The position numbers were made by a program, and so were the translations under genes. Below the pieces are notes generated by a model. That model worked only from the letters and a program-made list of their open reading frames with translations, did no database searches and was not told the origin of the DNA. This document shows positions 50,809 to 62,446 of a stretch of 64,000 nucleotides of DNA, piece after piece. This DNA comes from Rapana venosa (lineage: Eukaryota > Mollusca > Gastropoda > Neogastropoda > Muricidae), in assembly GCA_028751875.1 (NCBI GenBank), contig CM054159.1, positions 18,043,054 through 18,107,053 on the forward strand. Direction: 5' to 3'. The stretch's first letter is position 1; the number at the start of each line of letters is the position of its first letter.

Positions 50809-51122
50809 ATTTTATTCTTTTATATTTAGGACAATGGAAAAACACTTATGCACTTTTTTACATAAAGTCCCCGTGTGTGTGCGGTTTTGTAAATTCTGTC
50901 ATCTGCTCCCACCGGCACACAATGGCCTACTCTTACGAAAAGCGGAACAGGATTTAACATGTGCGCAAGATGTTCTGCGTGCGTTCGCACACGGGGCCTT
51001 AGTTTATATTCTCATCCGAAGGACTTTTGGGGATAGTGGAGCCTGCACTGATGTTAACTCCAGGGAAAAATATCTCCTTAAACGGGAATCGAACCCGGGT
51101 TGTCAGATTGCGAGCGCAATGT
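50809..51122 (-). mobile_element. tRNA-derived SINE (type 2)
   Basis: Read on the minus strand. A partial tRNA-like head has an anticodon-arm-like 'cattgcgctcgcaatctgac' and a perfect B-box GGTTCGATTCC inside 'aacccgggttcgattcccg' (51068-51090). The A box is truncated. The central domain at 50989-51023 matches 29 of 35 positions of the same domain in SINE type 1. Then a distinct tail: cagatgacagaatttacaaa, 'cgcacacacacggggac', 'gtaaaaaagtgcataagtg'. The tail differs from the L2-like tail, so another LINE probably mobilises it. Confidence 0.7.
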
Positions 51123-51129
51123 TTTAACA

Positions 51130-51205
51130 ATGACAATGACAAATTCTTTTATTCTGAGGATAATGGATAAGCACCCATGTGCTTTTTTACATCAACCCCC
51201 ACCGG
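51130..51205 (-). repeat. SINE type 2 tail fragment
   Basis: Minus-strand 'gatgtaaaaaagcacatggg', 'tgcttatccattatcctcag' and 'aataaaagaatttgtcattg', ending in (GTCATT)n. Second, shorter copy of the SINE 2 tail directly beside the longer one. Confidence 0.65.
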
Positions 51206-51770
51206 TGCCCCCCCCCCCCCCCCCCCTTAGGGATATATATGATAATAAAATAAAATAAAGCCCATACCAATACACTCACACAGTAAACGGGAAAAAATAT
51301 CCACACACGAAACCCCCACTCCCCCAGAAAAAAAATCACCGAAAAGAGAGAAGAAAAAAAGCAACAACAAATAATGAGAGCAAAGCAAGAAACACAGAAC
51401 CAACCAGAAAAATAGCAAAGAAGCCGAGAGCGAAATAAAAACAGCAACAAAAACATAGGGAGAGGGGACAATCACGTAATGCCCCCCCATACCCCCCCCC
51501 CCCCCCCCCCCCCTAAAAAAACACCCTCCCAAACCCAAACCAAAACAGAGCAAAAACCTCCATAATATTAATACATAGACACACTCACACTCACACACAC
51601 TAACACACACACACACTCACCTGTACACACACACACACACACTCACCTGTACACACACCACACACACACGCGCGCGCGCGCGCGCGCGCACACACACACA
51701 CGTACACATATTATACACACAAACCTGTATAAGAGTACACACACATACACACATACGAAGAGAGAAACGA
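51206..51770. other. No gene; C runs and CA/CG tract
   Basis: C runs at 51209-51227 and 51493-51512. CA/CG/TA tract at 51578-51745. Sequence between is A-rich, non-coding. Confidence 0.6.
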
Positions 51771-52901
51771 ATCATTCAAACTGACCTGATGGTCTGAGAG
51801 TGGTGGTGGTTGTTGTAGTCGTAGAAGTAGTGGTGGTTTCTGCAAATACAAAGCATAACTCATCATTACACATGCCTGTCATCATGGTTTTTCTGTTTAA
51901 AATATACATACATTTTTTTCTTTTCATGAGGGGGGAGGGGGGGGGGGTGTAAGCGGAAGTAAAGTGTGGAAATGAAGAAAACAAAACAAAAGGATGATTT
52001 TCAGCTGACTTATTTCTGTTGTTTGTTGATTCTACTGTCTCACTGAAGTGTGTGCCGCGCGCGCGGTGTGTGTGTGTGTGTGTGTGTGGTTGTGTTTGCG
52101 TGGGCGTGGGCGTGTGCGTATGTGTGCTTGGTACTAAACTACAATTAAAACAGTGATCAAGTAAATGATGCTCTTTGATATAATTATATGTGATGCTTAC
52201 TTTGAAGTGAAGAAATCCGTTATATTACAGATTATCGTTGTTGTTTGCTTGTTTTGTATAAGACATGCATAATTGAGCAAAATCATTACATTTTGTGAAA
52301 TAAATTTATTGTCAAACATCATTTACATTACTGTAAGTAATATCATGTCTGATGATGATGATGAAGTAATATAATTAGATTCAATTTACTGCTTTTCAAG
52401 AACATAATAATTATCCAACTTATCAGTCAAAACAGTTTATACATGCTGCATTACATCATAAGGAAAATTGCAAAGTATACAACAAAACGTGACGTTTATT
52501 TAAATTCAGTGTTGTAAACACATTAACAAAGAAATGCCATTATTTTCAAAACTTTTACATTATTCTGGAATAGCAAAACATTCAATTTATTTTTGAACTT
52601 TCAAATTGCAAATATTTATATACCTTTCTCCAATAGAAATTACACAAAACACAAGAAAAACCACAAAAACTTGTACATACAAAATACAAAGAGTACTCAC
52701 AAAACAAACAATACACACAGACACACATACACACACAGAAAGAGAGCAGCAGCAGAAGCAGCAGTAGAAGCAGTAATACTAGTAGTAGTGTCAGTTGTCA
52801 CTGGGGCTTGAGGTTGGGTCAGGCTGTCTTTGGGAAGCATATAATTATTTGTGTGTGACATTCAGAGGCATGTGTAAAAAATAAACCATAGTCGGTTTCA
52901 T
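51771..52901. other. No gene recognised; AT-rich
   Basis: Contains GT/GC tract at 52054-52115, AT-rich unique DNA at 52130-52680 and AGCAGAAGC/AGTAGT triplets at 52745-52795. Short frames have no motif. A candidate for non-repetitive host sequence. Confidence 0.4.

Positions 52902-52974
<73 letters not shown>
52902..52974. repeat. (TC)n microsatellite
   Basis: About 36 uninterrupted TC units. Confidence 0.95.
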
Positions 52975-52977
<3 letters not shown>

Positions 52978-53225
52978 CAATTTTTTATACTGATTTAAGA
53001 CAACGTATTTGGACTCTAGTAACCAACAATATGCGATTTTGCTAAAATATGGTTCAGTTTCTTCCATTCGCAATGTCGGCTTTTATCTTTTCAATGCATT
53101 GATAGTACGGCAGGAATATGTTGACAATTTGGAGAATGGATATTGAATAACTGTTTAATGTACACAACTGCTTAAAGTAGATAATTTGGTCTCATTTTTG
53201 GATAGTCCCATGTTCACATTAATTA

Positions 53226-53343
53226 TGTTTTGGCAGTTGCCATATATGACATGTATGTTTTGGCTTTGCTTTGATATGCTTGGTTTGACCCCATTCTAGG
53301 GGCTGGTGGCCTGAAGAATAAACTTTGTTCATTGTTCATTGTT
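53226..53343 (+). repeat. Possible LINE/SINE 3' end with (TTCATTG)n
   Basis: An AT-rich segment ending 'ggcctgaagaataaact' and a short tandem heptamer, ttcattg, about two and a half units at 53323-53343. This looks like a retroelement terminus with its own terminal repeat, but there is no coding part to identify it. Confidence 0.3.
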
Positions 53344-53350
53344 CTCTCTC

Positions 53351-53451
53351 TATGGGAACAGATGACAGAATTTACAAAACCGCATACACATGGGGACTGC
53401 ATGTAAAAAAGCACATAAGTGCTTATTCAATTACCCTCGATATAAAAGAAT

Positions 53452-53488
<37 letters not shown>
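53351..53488 (+). mobile_element. SINE type 2, 3' part, with poly(A)
   Basis: Plus-strand copy of the SINE 2 tail (gggaacagatgacagaattt, 'caaaaccgcatacacatggg', 'gtaaaaaagcacataagtgc') followed by about 30 A residues at 53457-53488 and a (TA)n tract to 53525. Head and central domain are missing (5' truncation). Confidence 0.7.
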
Positions 53489-53525
<37 letters not shown>

Positions 53526-53528
<3 letters not shown>

Positions 53529-54556
53529 AAAATGCATCATAGAGACCAAACTAGCAGGCTTACAATGTAAACTGACAATTACTACAGTCAAGTATTCTCT
53601 CTTAAGATTTTTAATAGCACCATGCATACAAACTCCGGTGAGAAGAGAGAGGCTTTTTTCCCCCTTTTAAGTGAAAGTTTTTAAGTGGTAAAGGGTTGAA
53701 AGAAAGCCCAACGTCTCTCTCCCTCTCTTCTCTCTTCTCTCTCTCTCTGGCTCTCTCCTTTCAAACAAAGGAAATATGGAGTGGAGGAAAAGGGGAGGGC
53801 GGGGGAGGGGGTTAGTGGGATGCAGTCTCACCACCAGAAGTCCATCACATCAAGTGTAAAACAAATCCCCGCATCTTTGCCAACACCAAGAATTTAAACT
53901 AAATCAGAGAAAATTACTTAACAAATACTTTAGGGTTAACAGATGTAGTGGTAATCCATAATCAGCATTAAAAGTGGAAAACCTTTATCCCATACCCATC
54001 TTTTTAAGAGCACAATTTTGCGTTCCCGTTTCACACTACAGCTTATGGACTTCTCTAAGCATAGCGTCCTGCCCAGTTCTTGATCGCCTAGCAACCTGAA
54101 GCAAGGACTTTTGTTCTGCAGGGGATGGAAATGGGAGAGAGAGGGATGGAGATCATGTTAGAGAAAAGGATCGACAAAGCTGAGCAAGTGCCAGCAACTT
54201 TTTTTAGCATGTGACTCAGTGGCGCCACTCGTGCTTTTCAATGGTTCCAGACCAAGGTTTTTTGTTTGTGTTTCTTGTTGGTACTCCCCACACATCCCTC
54301 CACCCCTTTCAACCCCTCCCAAATTCTAATGGCCAATGCTAAAAACTGGTGGATTGTCGCTACTACATGACCTTTGAAGGAAAATGCTGCCATGTTTTTC
54401 TTTTTGGATGGAAATAAGGGTTTACATAATTATTCAAGAATCTTACTGTTTAACGTGGGATGTTTCGTTTATGTCTATTGAATGTGCGAAAACAATAACA
54501 TCATTAATCAAAAAGTGAAACTGAACTACAACCAACAGGAGTTTAAAGAAGGGAAA
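53526..54556. other. No gene recognised
   Basis: Unique-looking sequence with a CT-rich patch at 53713-53758. No motif on either strand. Confidence 0.4.
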
Positions 54557-54602
54557 GGGGGGGGGGGGGGGGGGGGGGTGTGTTAAAAAACAACAAAAAA
54601 AA

Positions 54603-54632
<30 letters not shown>
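54557..54632. repeat. G run and (CA)n
   Basis: G run at 54557-54579 and CA repeat at 54604-54632, just beyond the 3' end of the minus-strand RNase H LINE. Confidence 0.9.
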
Positions 54633-54634
<2 letters not shown>

Positions 54635-55020
54635 CTCCCTCCAGCAGAGGTGCACTAGGGCACCGTTTCAAGGCAAAACCAATTTCACACAACAGTGCAC
54701 AGTTGTTGCTGAAAACTGTCCAAAGAGTTGTCGTGGGTGGCAGGTAAATATTGTTTCAGCAACTGACATTCAAAAAGAATAGGAGTGTTTGATATTGTTC
54801 CCCCACATACACAGAATATATGTTTCACAAAGTTTGTCCGGAATGCATTTAACTTCAGTCTACTGATGAGACAAATAATTGGCCAGTGTAGAGATTTATC
54901 AAATCCATAACACGAAGAAAGAATATGATGAACCTCATAAATGGTGGACGAACTACATAATTATGTGATATCCAGGATCTTCCTGTTTTTATCTAACACT
55001 TTTCCAGCAGGCACTTTCCA

Positions 55021-55573
55021 TCATCTGCATCTTTCATATATAGAAATAGGTATGTCGAGTATACAAGCACAATGTGAATGCTTTGTTGCAGTTTTCGCAG
55101 CTTTGTCAACTATTTCATTGAAATATATGAGAAATTTATGAGATGGTACCCAACAAAAAGTGACACTTATACCTCTTAAAACTAGAAAATGTGTAAGATG
55201 ATTTATTTCATTTATAAGATCTTGTCTAACTAAAAACCGAGAGCTTTTAAGAGATTGCAGTACTGAATTCGAATCGACGTATAATAGAGCTTGAAGTATT
55301 GTCCTGGGAAAATCAAGTAAATGATTCAAAGCCATCAAAATAGGAGTCTGCAGTAAAAATGGAATGATTTCTCCCAATGTGGTACAACTTTTAAACTTTT
55401 AGAGAAGGCACGATGAAGGCTGCACCTGCCTCGTTGCTCTTAAGAAGGGACCCATCAGTGTAGATTTTAAGATGTGAGGGGTATTCCGTGATTATATGTT
55501 CTTTAAAGGTGGAATGATCAATATCAAAGTTAGCTCTTTGAAGTTGCCATGACGGACAAGATGAATGAGGCAT
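55021..55573 (-). pseudogene. RNase H domain, RNase H-bearing LINE copy 2
   Basis: Two adjacent frames (55573-55391 and 55377-55021) separated by a short out-of-frame gap. First: HLKIYTDGSLLKSNEAGAAFIVPSLKV with the first catalytic Asp. The Glu strand (FTAD) is out of frame near 55350. Second: LLYVDSNSVLQSLKSSRFL with the third acidic position, LVRQDLINEINHLT, and VTFCWVPSHKF-IYFNEIVDKAAKTA with the His and final Asp. Collinear with 36840-37260. Confidence 0.75.
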
Positions 55574-56559
55574 GAGCTGGCCTATATCGGTTTTGGTTTA
55601 ACATCAGTCCTTTTAAAAAGTCCAGAAGTGAAAGTGCTGATAGTAGTCAGGTAAAAGATACATTTAGCTCTGTTTGGAAAGGTTAATCAGATCTTACACT
55701 AATCTCATTTTGAAAATTATTTTCCAACGCCGAGCTTTTAATGACATACTTTGCTGCAGTTAGTTCATGATATTTATTCAGTGGTAAAATTCCCATTTAT
55801 GCATATGTACCTAAAGATGAAGGTGTGTAGGTACACCCAGAGCAAGGCGGAGAGCTTTACAATCTACGCATTTAAGTTTCTTCAGTAAATACTTTGGGGA
55901 CACTGAAATAGACTTCTTGCCCATATATGTCAGTATACAGGGAACCAGCGCTAAAGACAGGTGTTTTAAAACGGCTGTATTTTGTGCCCAGTGCTGCTTG
56001 ATTGATACTTTTTATGAGGTTTAAACTTTTCCTTGCTTTATTCAACAAGTATTTACTATGGTGATGCCAAGTTAATTTTGATGTAAGATAATATTCCTGA
56101 AAATTTACGAAGGCTTGTATTCCAGACATGATTCGTCAATTTTGAAAGTAGGCAGGACTGGGGGATCAGCACCGTTATTAAAGAGGTCAATGTTAGTTTA
56201 AGTCAGTGGCAACATTAATCCACTATCTTTCATACAAGTGCTTAGATTATCAAGTTCACATTGATAAAGTTTTCTAATGTAGTTAATCTGTCTTTTAGGT
56301 GTTGTCTTCTTCATTGTTGTCTTCATCCACATGCAGATATTGTCTGCACATTGAACAAGAATAACGTTATTCGAAACTGATCTAGGAAGATTCTATAATA
56401 AAATGTTAAAGAGGTAAGGAGCAATAACAGAGCCTTGTGGTATATCCATTTTAGGAAATCTCTAGGTTGAATATGTATTTCCGATTTTCACTTGAATACT
56501 TATGTTACTGAAAAACTTGTTAATGTACGAGTAAATGTGACCGGATAAACCGATAAGCT

Positions 56560-56982
56560 TCAGTTTAGACAACTATCTAGCATGCTAGACTTGATCCTAC
56601 GCTTTGGGTAAGTAAAAAAAAATAGTAGCAGGAATGTTCTTCCTACGTGTAACTGATATCTAATGTGCGTTGTTAACTTAACCAGATGATCAATAGCAGA
56701 GCTACCTTTTTGGAAACCTGCCTGATCAACTGGCATTATTCTATTTTGATCGCAGTAATGTACAAGTGTACTTAATATATTACCTACCCCTCTAAGTTTT
56801 CCCGTATGTGAAGTCAGTGCAATGGGTCTAAAGCTTTTTATGTCTTCTTTGGATTTTCCTTGTTTTGGTATTGGGACATTAACTGACTGCTTCCAGATTA
56901 AAGGGAGCTTTCCCTCAGCCCAGCATTTCTGAAATAATTCACATAGCAGCAATATCCAGTTTTCTGGCAGATGCTTTAACAT
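56560..56982 (-). pseudogene. RT fingers, RNase H-bearing LINE copy 2
   Basis: A 140-codon frame from MLKHLPENWILLLCELFQKCW through the basic IPKQGKSKEDIKSFRPIALTS block and the VDQAGFQKGSSAIDHL block to IRYQLHVGRTFLLLFFFT, which sits where motif A (DxxxAFD) should be. That motif is altered, with no Asp visible at the expected place. It ends before motif B. Confidence 0.7.
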
Positions 56983-57643
56983 TTCGTTTTACAAAGCGTC
57001 CATTCTGACTGATGTCCTCTTGTTGCTAAGGGACTGAATAACATATTTGAGTTCTGATAGAGTGATAGGGGCATTTAACTAATTTGTATTGTCAGGATCA
57101 GGATCTGTGTGTAGATCTTTTTGCATTTGTTCTGGTCTGAAAGCAATTTGTGTTGAAGAAAGTCCCTGTCACTCATTGTGTTGATGAACATGTCAACAAA
57201 ACCTTCTCCTTTCTTTGAATTAGTTGGGAAATCTTTGTCACTAGCCCTGATTTGATAAAGAGGTAGATTGACACCATGTTTCTTGTCATGAAACCTTTTC
57301 CACAACTTCTTTAGATCTTTATGAATGCTAACCACTTTGTCACAAAAACTGGACCAGAAATTCCTTTTCACCTGTGCTATGACCCTGTCATTCTCTTTAA
57401 TAGCCCTTTTTAACATAACATGATTTTCTTTAGATCTATTTTTATGTAAGTTTTAAGCATCAATTTCTTTTTATCAACGACTTTCTTGCACGCATCTTCA
57501 TCCATATGTTACCCCTGTGTTTATTAGATTTTTCAGTTTAGGGATGGAATTGTTTGCAGCCCATTGAGCTTCAGATGGTGTCTGTAAATTTGGCATAAAA
57601 CCGTTTATATCCACATCTACTAGAGATCTAGTATCTACTGCTC

Positions 57644-58427
57644 TTAAGAGGGATTGAAACTTGATCCAGTCAGCATTTTTATATAGTTATATTTTGGAAT
57701 GATATCCCTTACTTTGTCAGTTTGCACTGACTGTTCATATAGAGTTATTAAAATTGGCACATGGTCAAATCCTATGGTATCCTTCAATGTTTCCCAAGTA
57801 TCGTGAGGAACAAGAATGAGAGAAATGAAATAGAGATCATTAGCAGTAGCCTTTTGATTTGAAATATCAGGGATTCTTGCGATGCGACCATTGTTAAATA
57901 GACAGAGAGATGAATGGACAACGTTTTCTACAAATCGCCTGCTAGTGATAATTATACTGTCCCTGTCCCAGAAAGGGGAGTGGCTATTTAAATGACCAGC
58001 ATCTAACCACATTAATTTTCATCCGACATTTGTAAAGAGGGAAGCCATTCTGTATTGTCTTCACTAGGGCTTTGAGCAAGTAAACAGACACAATATTAAG
58101 CACTTGCTCTTTACCAAGTCTTAACTGAGCAGTACAGGAATGTAAGTTTGATATATTGCTTGGTGCAGGTGAAGTATGCACCTTACAGTCCAAACTGTTG
58201 TGTATATAAATAGCTGTTTTGACTTTTTTACTTTGTCCTATATTCTCAGTAATATGAGGATATAAATATTTAGAAAGTTTAGGTAGTTTGCCTCTAGTCA
58301 CATTTAAGGACTGCAAGATAAGTGCCTTACAGCTATCTGAAGCAAGAGGTTGAATCAGATAGGACAGGTTTGTACTGATAGTTCTACATTTCCGCTGCAT
58401 GATCTTTATGGGCTGTTTCTTACACAT
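57644..58427 (-). pseudogene. Endonuclease region, RNase H-bearing LINE copy 2
   Basis: Two frames, 58427-57984 and 58012-57644, overlapping in different phases. They include LILQSLNVTRGKLPKLSKYLYPHI (strand with metal-site residues degenerate), KKVKTAIYIHNSLDCKV, LNIVSVYLL, LDAGHLNSHSPFWD and GFDHVPILITL, the last occupying the SDH position. EN is recognisable by order and spacing only; key residues are mostly changed. Confidence 0.6.
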
Positions 58428-58689
58428 GGCTGCTGATTACGAGGTTATTATAATTATTAAGACTTAAATATATATGTTTTTGCAAAAGGAGACTTAATAA
58501 TCAATGGGCTATGTAACTAGCTTGATAACAAAATAAACACAATAATAAACCAATGAAAGATCTATAAACAAAAAAAACAAACTTAAGCAAAACAACCCCA
58601 ACACAAAAATCAAAAGTAAAAACCCTTTTGGGGAGATTTAAAAGTTTGGTAGAAAAAAACAACAATAACATCTATGATTACTGACAAAT

Positions 58690-59643
58690 GACTAAAGATA
58701 ACTTCAAGTGTCATAGTGAGCAGGCTAAGTTACTGCACATCACTGATAGATGACTTGTTGTTGTTTAGTACCAGTAACCCAGTAAAGAGTAGATGTTTCC
58801 CCATGGTCCTGGACAATCTTCAAGATAGGGCAGGTGTCCCTAGAAGTGCTTGGAACCTGTGGATGGACATGGCACGATCCTTCTTGAGATCTTCCTTGTT
58901 TTTCCCCAGAAGAGTCCCCTCACGTGTCACCCGATGTTTCCAGCTAAGACACTGACCCCTCTTGCAGCAGGGTGGAGATCATCCTGAAGTGTCCTTGAGT
59001 TTGTTTGTCAATTTTCATGGCTAATCAAGGACACGTTTTTCATTCTGAAGAGATCCCATGTTGTCAATGGGTTAAAAACTTCTCTTCTCATGTTTACTTG
59101 AGGATCCTTCACTGGATCAATCTTGTTTGACAGATTATGAAAACTGTTTGAAAACTTTGGAGTCGGTCTTCTGGATATTGTTGACTCCACAATGTATGAC
59201 TAGAACCTCCAAAGACTCTTCAGCAGACAGCTGCATGTCTTCCAATGCTGGACCAATCTTCTCCACATTCAAACATTTACAGAAGCGGCATCTAAACCAT
59301 AGGAATGGCCCAGTCAGATAACAGAGTCATGTGGAATAGTACAGAGGAACATCCTGTTCTTTTTCTTTTTAGACAGAAGAATTTCCTATTGGAAGGGTTG
59401 ATACTTCATGTCTATAGACTTGATGATGTCACTGGTTTTAAAACTTGTTATTCTGTATTTATTTTTTATTCTTTCGGCACCATCGGCCACTTTATTCTTT
59501 GATGTGTGGTTGTCCTGTTGGTTATCCTGGCTAGTCACAACAGAGGCAGATCGGGTAGCTTCAGCATAGGTTTGAACTGAAGAAGTGTCCTTTGAGGTGG
59601 TGTCACATTTATTTGTCACAGTGGTTGTTTGCTTGGCTTTCAA
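58690..59643 (-). pseudogene. Possible LINE ORF1 with SGNH-like block
   Basis: Broken minus-strand frames upstream, in transcription order, of the RNase H-bearing LINE. The first (59643-59386) is Thr/Ser/Lys-rich and ends TSDIIKSIDMKYQPF. A later one around 59260-59140 reads LVIHCGVNNIQKTDSKVF, resembling block III (GxND) of SGNH esterases that occur in ORF1 of some CR1-type LINEs. The GDS and Asp-x-x-His blocks are not clearly visible. It could instead be a decayed unrelated gene. Confidence 0.3.
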
Positions 59644-60044
59644 AAGATCTAGCCGTGATAAGTTTGTTTTGTTGGTGGATACTATTTTCTAACAATGTTA
59701 CACAACTGCATTACATACTCACAACATCTTTTAATTAAAATTCCTGTTACTTTTGGCTTGTTCTTTTTTGTCCTGTTAAGACTGAGAAAGGGTGTTTTGC
59801 TGGACACAACTATTTGAAACTTGTTGAGCTGGGCAATCTGTCTGCCTTATTTTTGCAGGGTATAATTATTTTCTTCACTGCCGTGGATGTTAGGCCTATA
59901 CGGCTTCCCAGGCTTCTGGATCTAGTAAACCTGCTCATTGCTATTTCACAGCTGCAACAACTTAGCAAACTTTAGATCTAGAGGTAGATCACATTGGCCA
60001 TTTTGTCACGTTTGATTTCGTTTTATGTCTCTTCACTTAATGTG
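59644..60044. other. No gene recognised
   Basis: AT-rich DNA between the ORF1-like remnant and the first plus-strand L2-like copy. No motif. Confidence 0.4.
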
Positions 60045-60752
60045 AAATTAGACACAAAAGCTTCCATAAACTTTTTCTTCCTACTTTTCAAAGTTCGCAA
60101 CATCCACTCCAGACTGGATCAGACTCCTTTCCAGCCTGCGCCTCCTGATTCCCAGTTCACTGGCACTCCTCTCTTTTCCTTCTATCCCACAAGTGAACAA
60201 GAGATTAAGACAATTCTGAAAGAAATGACTATTAAATCATGCGATCTTGATCCCATACCTGCTCCTGTTTTCTCTCAGTGCCTTCCACAACTTGTACCTA
60301 CCATCACCAAAGTAGTGAACTTATCACTTCTTTCAGGAAATTTTCCATCAGCTCTCAAAACTGTCTCAAACTTACCTTCTGTCTCTATAGTACTCCAAAA
60401 AAGTAGTTCTGAAACAACTTAACAACCACCCTCATTCCAATAATCTCCTCCCCCCTTTTCAGTCTGCCTATCGCCCCAACTACAGTACCAAAACCACTCT
60501 ATTCCATACCTTAGATACGCTTCTTCTTGCTTCTGATGAAGAAAAAATCTCCCTTCGTATGCTTCTTGACTTTTCTGCAGCTTTGGTATTGCTGACACAG
60601 CACTCACCTGGTTCAGTTCATAACTTACATACCCCTTCCAGACCGTTATTATGAGCAAAATGCGATTAATGCCTTCCAAACTCGTATGTTGAGTCCCAGT
60701 TCTGGGCCCTGTTTTCTTTACTCTCTACACTGCCACACTTTCAAATATAATA
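60045..60752 (+). mobile_element. L2/CR1-like LINE copy F1 (rearranged)
   Basis: Starts in the post-EN linker (NIHSRLDQTPFQPAPPDSQFTG, EMTIKSCDLDPIPAPVFSQCLPQLVP), reaches the ALKT-VSNLP region at about 60380 with an internal deletion, then continues in broken frames through [25 protein letters not shown] and a [13 protein letters not shown] block (60695-60740). It ends where copy F2 begins again at the KEMTTKSCDLDSIPAPV block, giving a head-to-tail partial duplication. Confidence 0.75.
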
Positions 60753-61798
60753 AACTGAAGGAAATGACTACAAAATCATGCGACCTTGATTCCATACCTG
60801 CTCCTGTTTTCTCACAATGCCTTCCACAACTTGTGCCTATTATCACTAAAATAGTAAACTCATCTCTTCAGTCAGGAAATTTTCCATCAGCTCTTAAAAC
60901 AGCAATAGTCACACCTCTACTGAAAAAGCACGACCTCGATCCCAACATTCTGAAGAATTATAGGCCTGTCTCAAACTTACCCTTTGTCTCTAAAGTACTA
61001 GAAAAAGTTGTTCTCAAACAGCTCAACAGTCACCTTCATTCCAATGATCTTCTTCCCACTCTTCAGTCTGCCTATCGCCCCAACCACAGCACTGAAACTA
61101 CCCTAGTCCATACTTTAGATACACTTCTACTTGCTTCTGATGCAGAAACAATCTCCCTCCTCACTCTTCTTGACTTATCTGCAGCCTTTGATACCATAGA
61201 TCCCTCAATTCTTCGTTCTCGCCTCCAAAATACGTTTGGTATTAACGGCACAGCTCTCACCTGGTTTACTTCATACCTAACAGACCGGTTCCAGAAAGTT
61301 ATTGTAAACAAAATTCAATCAAAACCTGTCAAAATGGAATGTGGAGTCCCGCAGGGATCAGTCCTGGGCCCTGTTCTCTTTACTCTCTACACTGCTCCAC
61401 TCTCACATATAATAAACAACCACCCTATTGATCATCATTTCTATGCCGATGATACTCAACTTCAGTGCAGCGATACTGTTGAACAACTTGCCTTCCTCCT
61501 GACAAATATGTCCTACTTGCTTCAAGACATTCAAAACTGGATGACTCAGAACAAGTTACAACTTAATGCCGATAAAACCGAAGCCATGCTCATAGGGACC
61601 CAACATAAACTTTCCTCTATCACAAAAACTTCAATAGAATTCGGCAATACGTCAGCTCCTTTGTCCAACTCTGTGAAGTATTTAGGAGTAGTTCTTGACA
61701 ACACACTCTCTATGAAAAAAATTCATCACCAGACCTGCCAGTCTTGCTACTATCAATTACGGCACATAAGCGCGATTCGCAAGTATTCTGTCCCCTGA
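60686..61798 (+). pseudogene. L2-like reverse transcriptase, longest intact frame
   Basis: A 370-codon frame. The first roughly 23 codons belong to copy F1. Then: fingers (KEMTTKSCDLDSIPAPVFSQ, TPLLKKHDLDPNILKNYRPV, SNLPFVSKVLEKVVLKQL), [20 protein letters not shown], motif [34 protein letters not shown], motif [19 protein letters not shown], motif C Y-A-D-D at 61442-61453, then LQDIQNWMTQNKLQLNADKTEAM, VKYLGVVLDNTLSM and the start of the thumb. All RT catalytic residues are present. Only a shift at about 61795 and the lost N-terminal endonuclease prevent function, suggesting relatively recent insertion. Confidence 0.88.
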
Positions 61799-62352
61799 TG
61801 CAACTTCCAAGCTTGTCACATCTCTCAGTCATTTTTCACGTTTAGATACTGTAATTCTCTTTTGGCTGGCCTACCAGCATCATCTATCCACTCTCTTCAA
61901 CGCATACAAAACTCTGCAGCTCGACTGGTCCTAAGAAAGAAAAAATCTGAACACATCACTCCTCTTCTGCGATCTCTTCACTGGTTGCCTGTCTCACAAA
62001 GACTGGAGTATAAAGTCAATACCCTCTGTTTCAAGTGTCTCCACAAATCTGCACCCTCTTATCTCTGTAACTGTCTTCACCTGTACACTCCATCCCGTTC
62101 CCTTCGTTCAGCCGCAGATACTTTGTACTTTCAAACACCCAGATTTAAACAAACCACTGATGGTCGTCGCTCCTTCTCTGTTTCTGGTCCATCCACCTGG
62201 AATGACCTCCCTCTTTCACTTCGTCAAAAGCCTTCACTTGATTCCTTCAAATCCAGCCTCAAAACACACTTATTTCCTACCTGAGACTTTCCCCCCATAT
62301 ATCTGTCCCTAATTTTCAACAGCATCTTTCACCTTTAAGTGTTGTTCCGTGG

Positions 62353-62446
<94 letters not shown>

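Larger units (their letters stand above)
54640..58440 (-). mobile_element. RNase H-bearing LINE, copy 2 (nearly full ORF2)
   Basis: Right to left: EN at 58430-57640 (SLNVTRGKLPKLSKYLYP, VKTAIYIHNSL, then LDAGHLNSHSPFWD, which replaces the GDFNAHH-type strand). Linker 57416-57075. RT fingers at 56982-56560 (LPLIWKQSVNVPIPKQGKSKEDIKSFRPIALTSHTGK, VDQAGFQKGSSAIDHLVKL). Motif C near 56330 reads Q-C-A-D-N, with the second catalytic Asp changed to Asn. Thumb at 56129-55872. RNase H is at 55573-55021 (KIYTDGSLLKSNEAGAAF, FTAD/E strand, VDSNSVLQSLKSS, VTFCWVPSH...DKAAK). The C-terminal region reaches about 54690 (SRLKLNAFRTNF, CVCGGTISNTPILFECQLL), possibly a zinc-binding end. Many stops. RNase H lets such LINEs remove the template RNA themselves; it suggests the I/Nimb-like group. 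Confidence 0.8.

Noticed and set aside
51060..51100. tRNA gene on the minus strand
   Set aside because: The B box and T-arm are tRNA-like, but the 5' half and acceptor pairing are absent and a SINE core and tail follow, so it is a SINE head.
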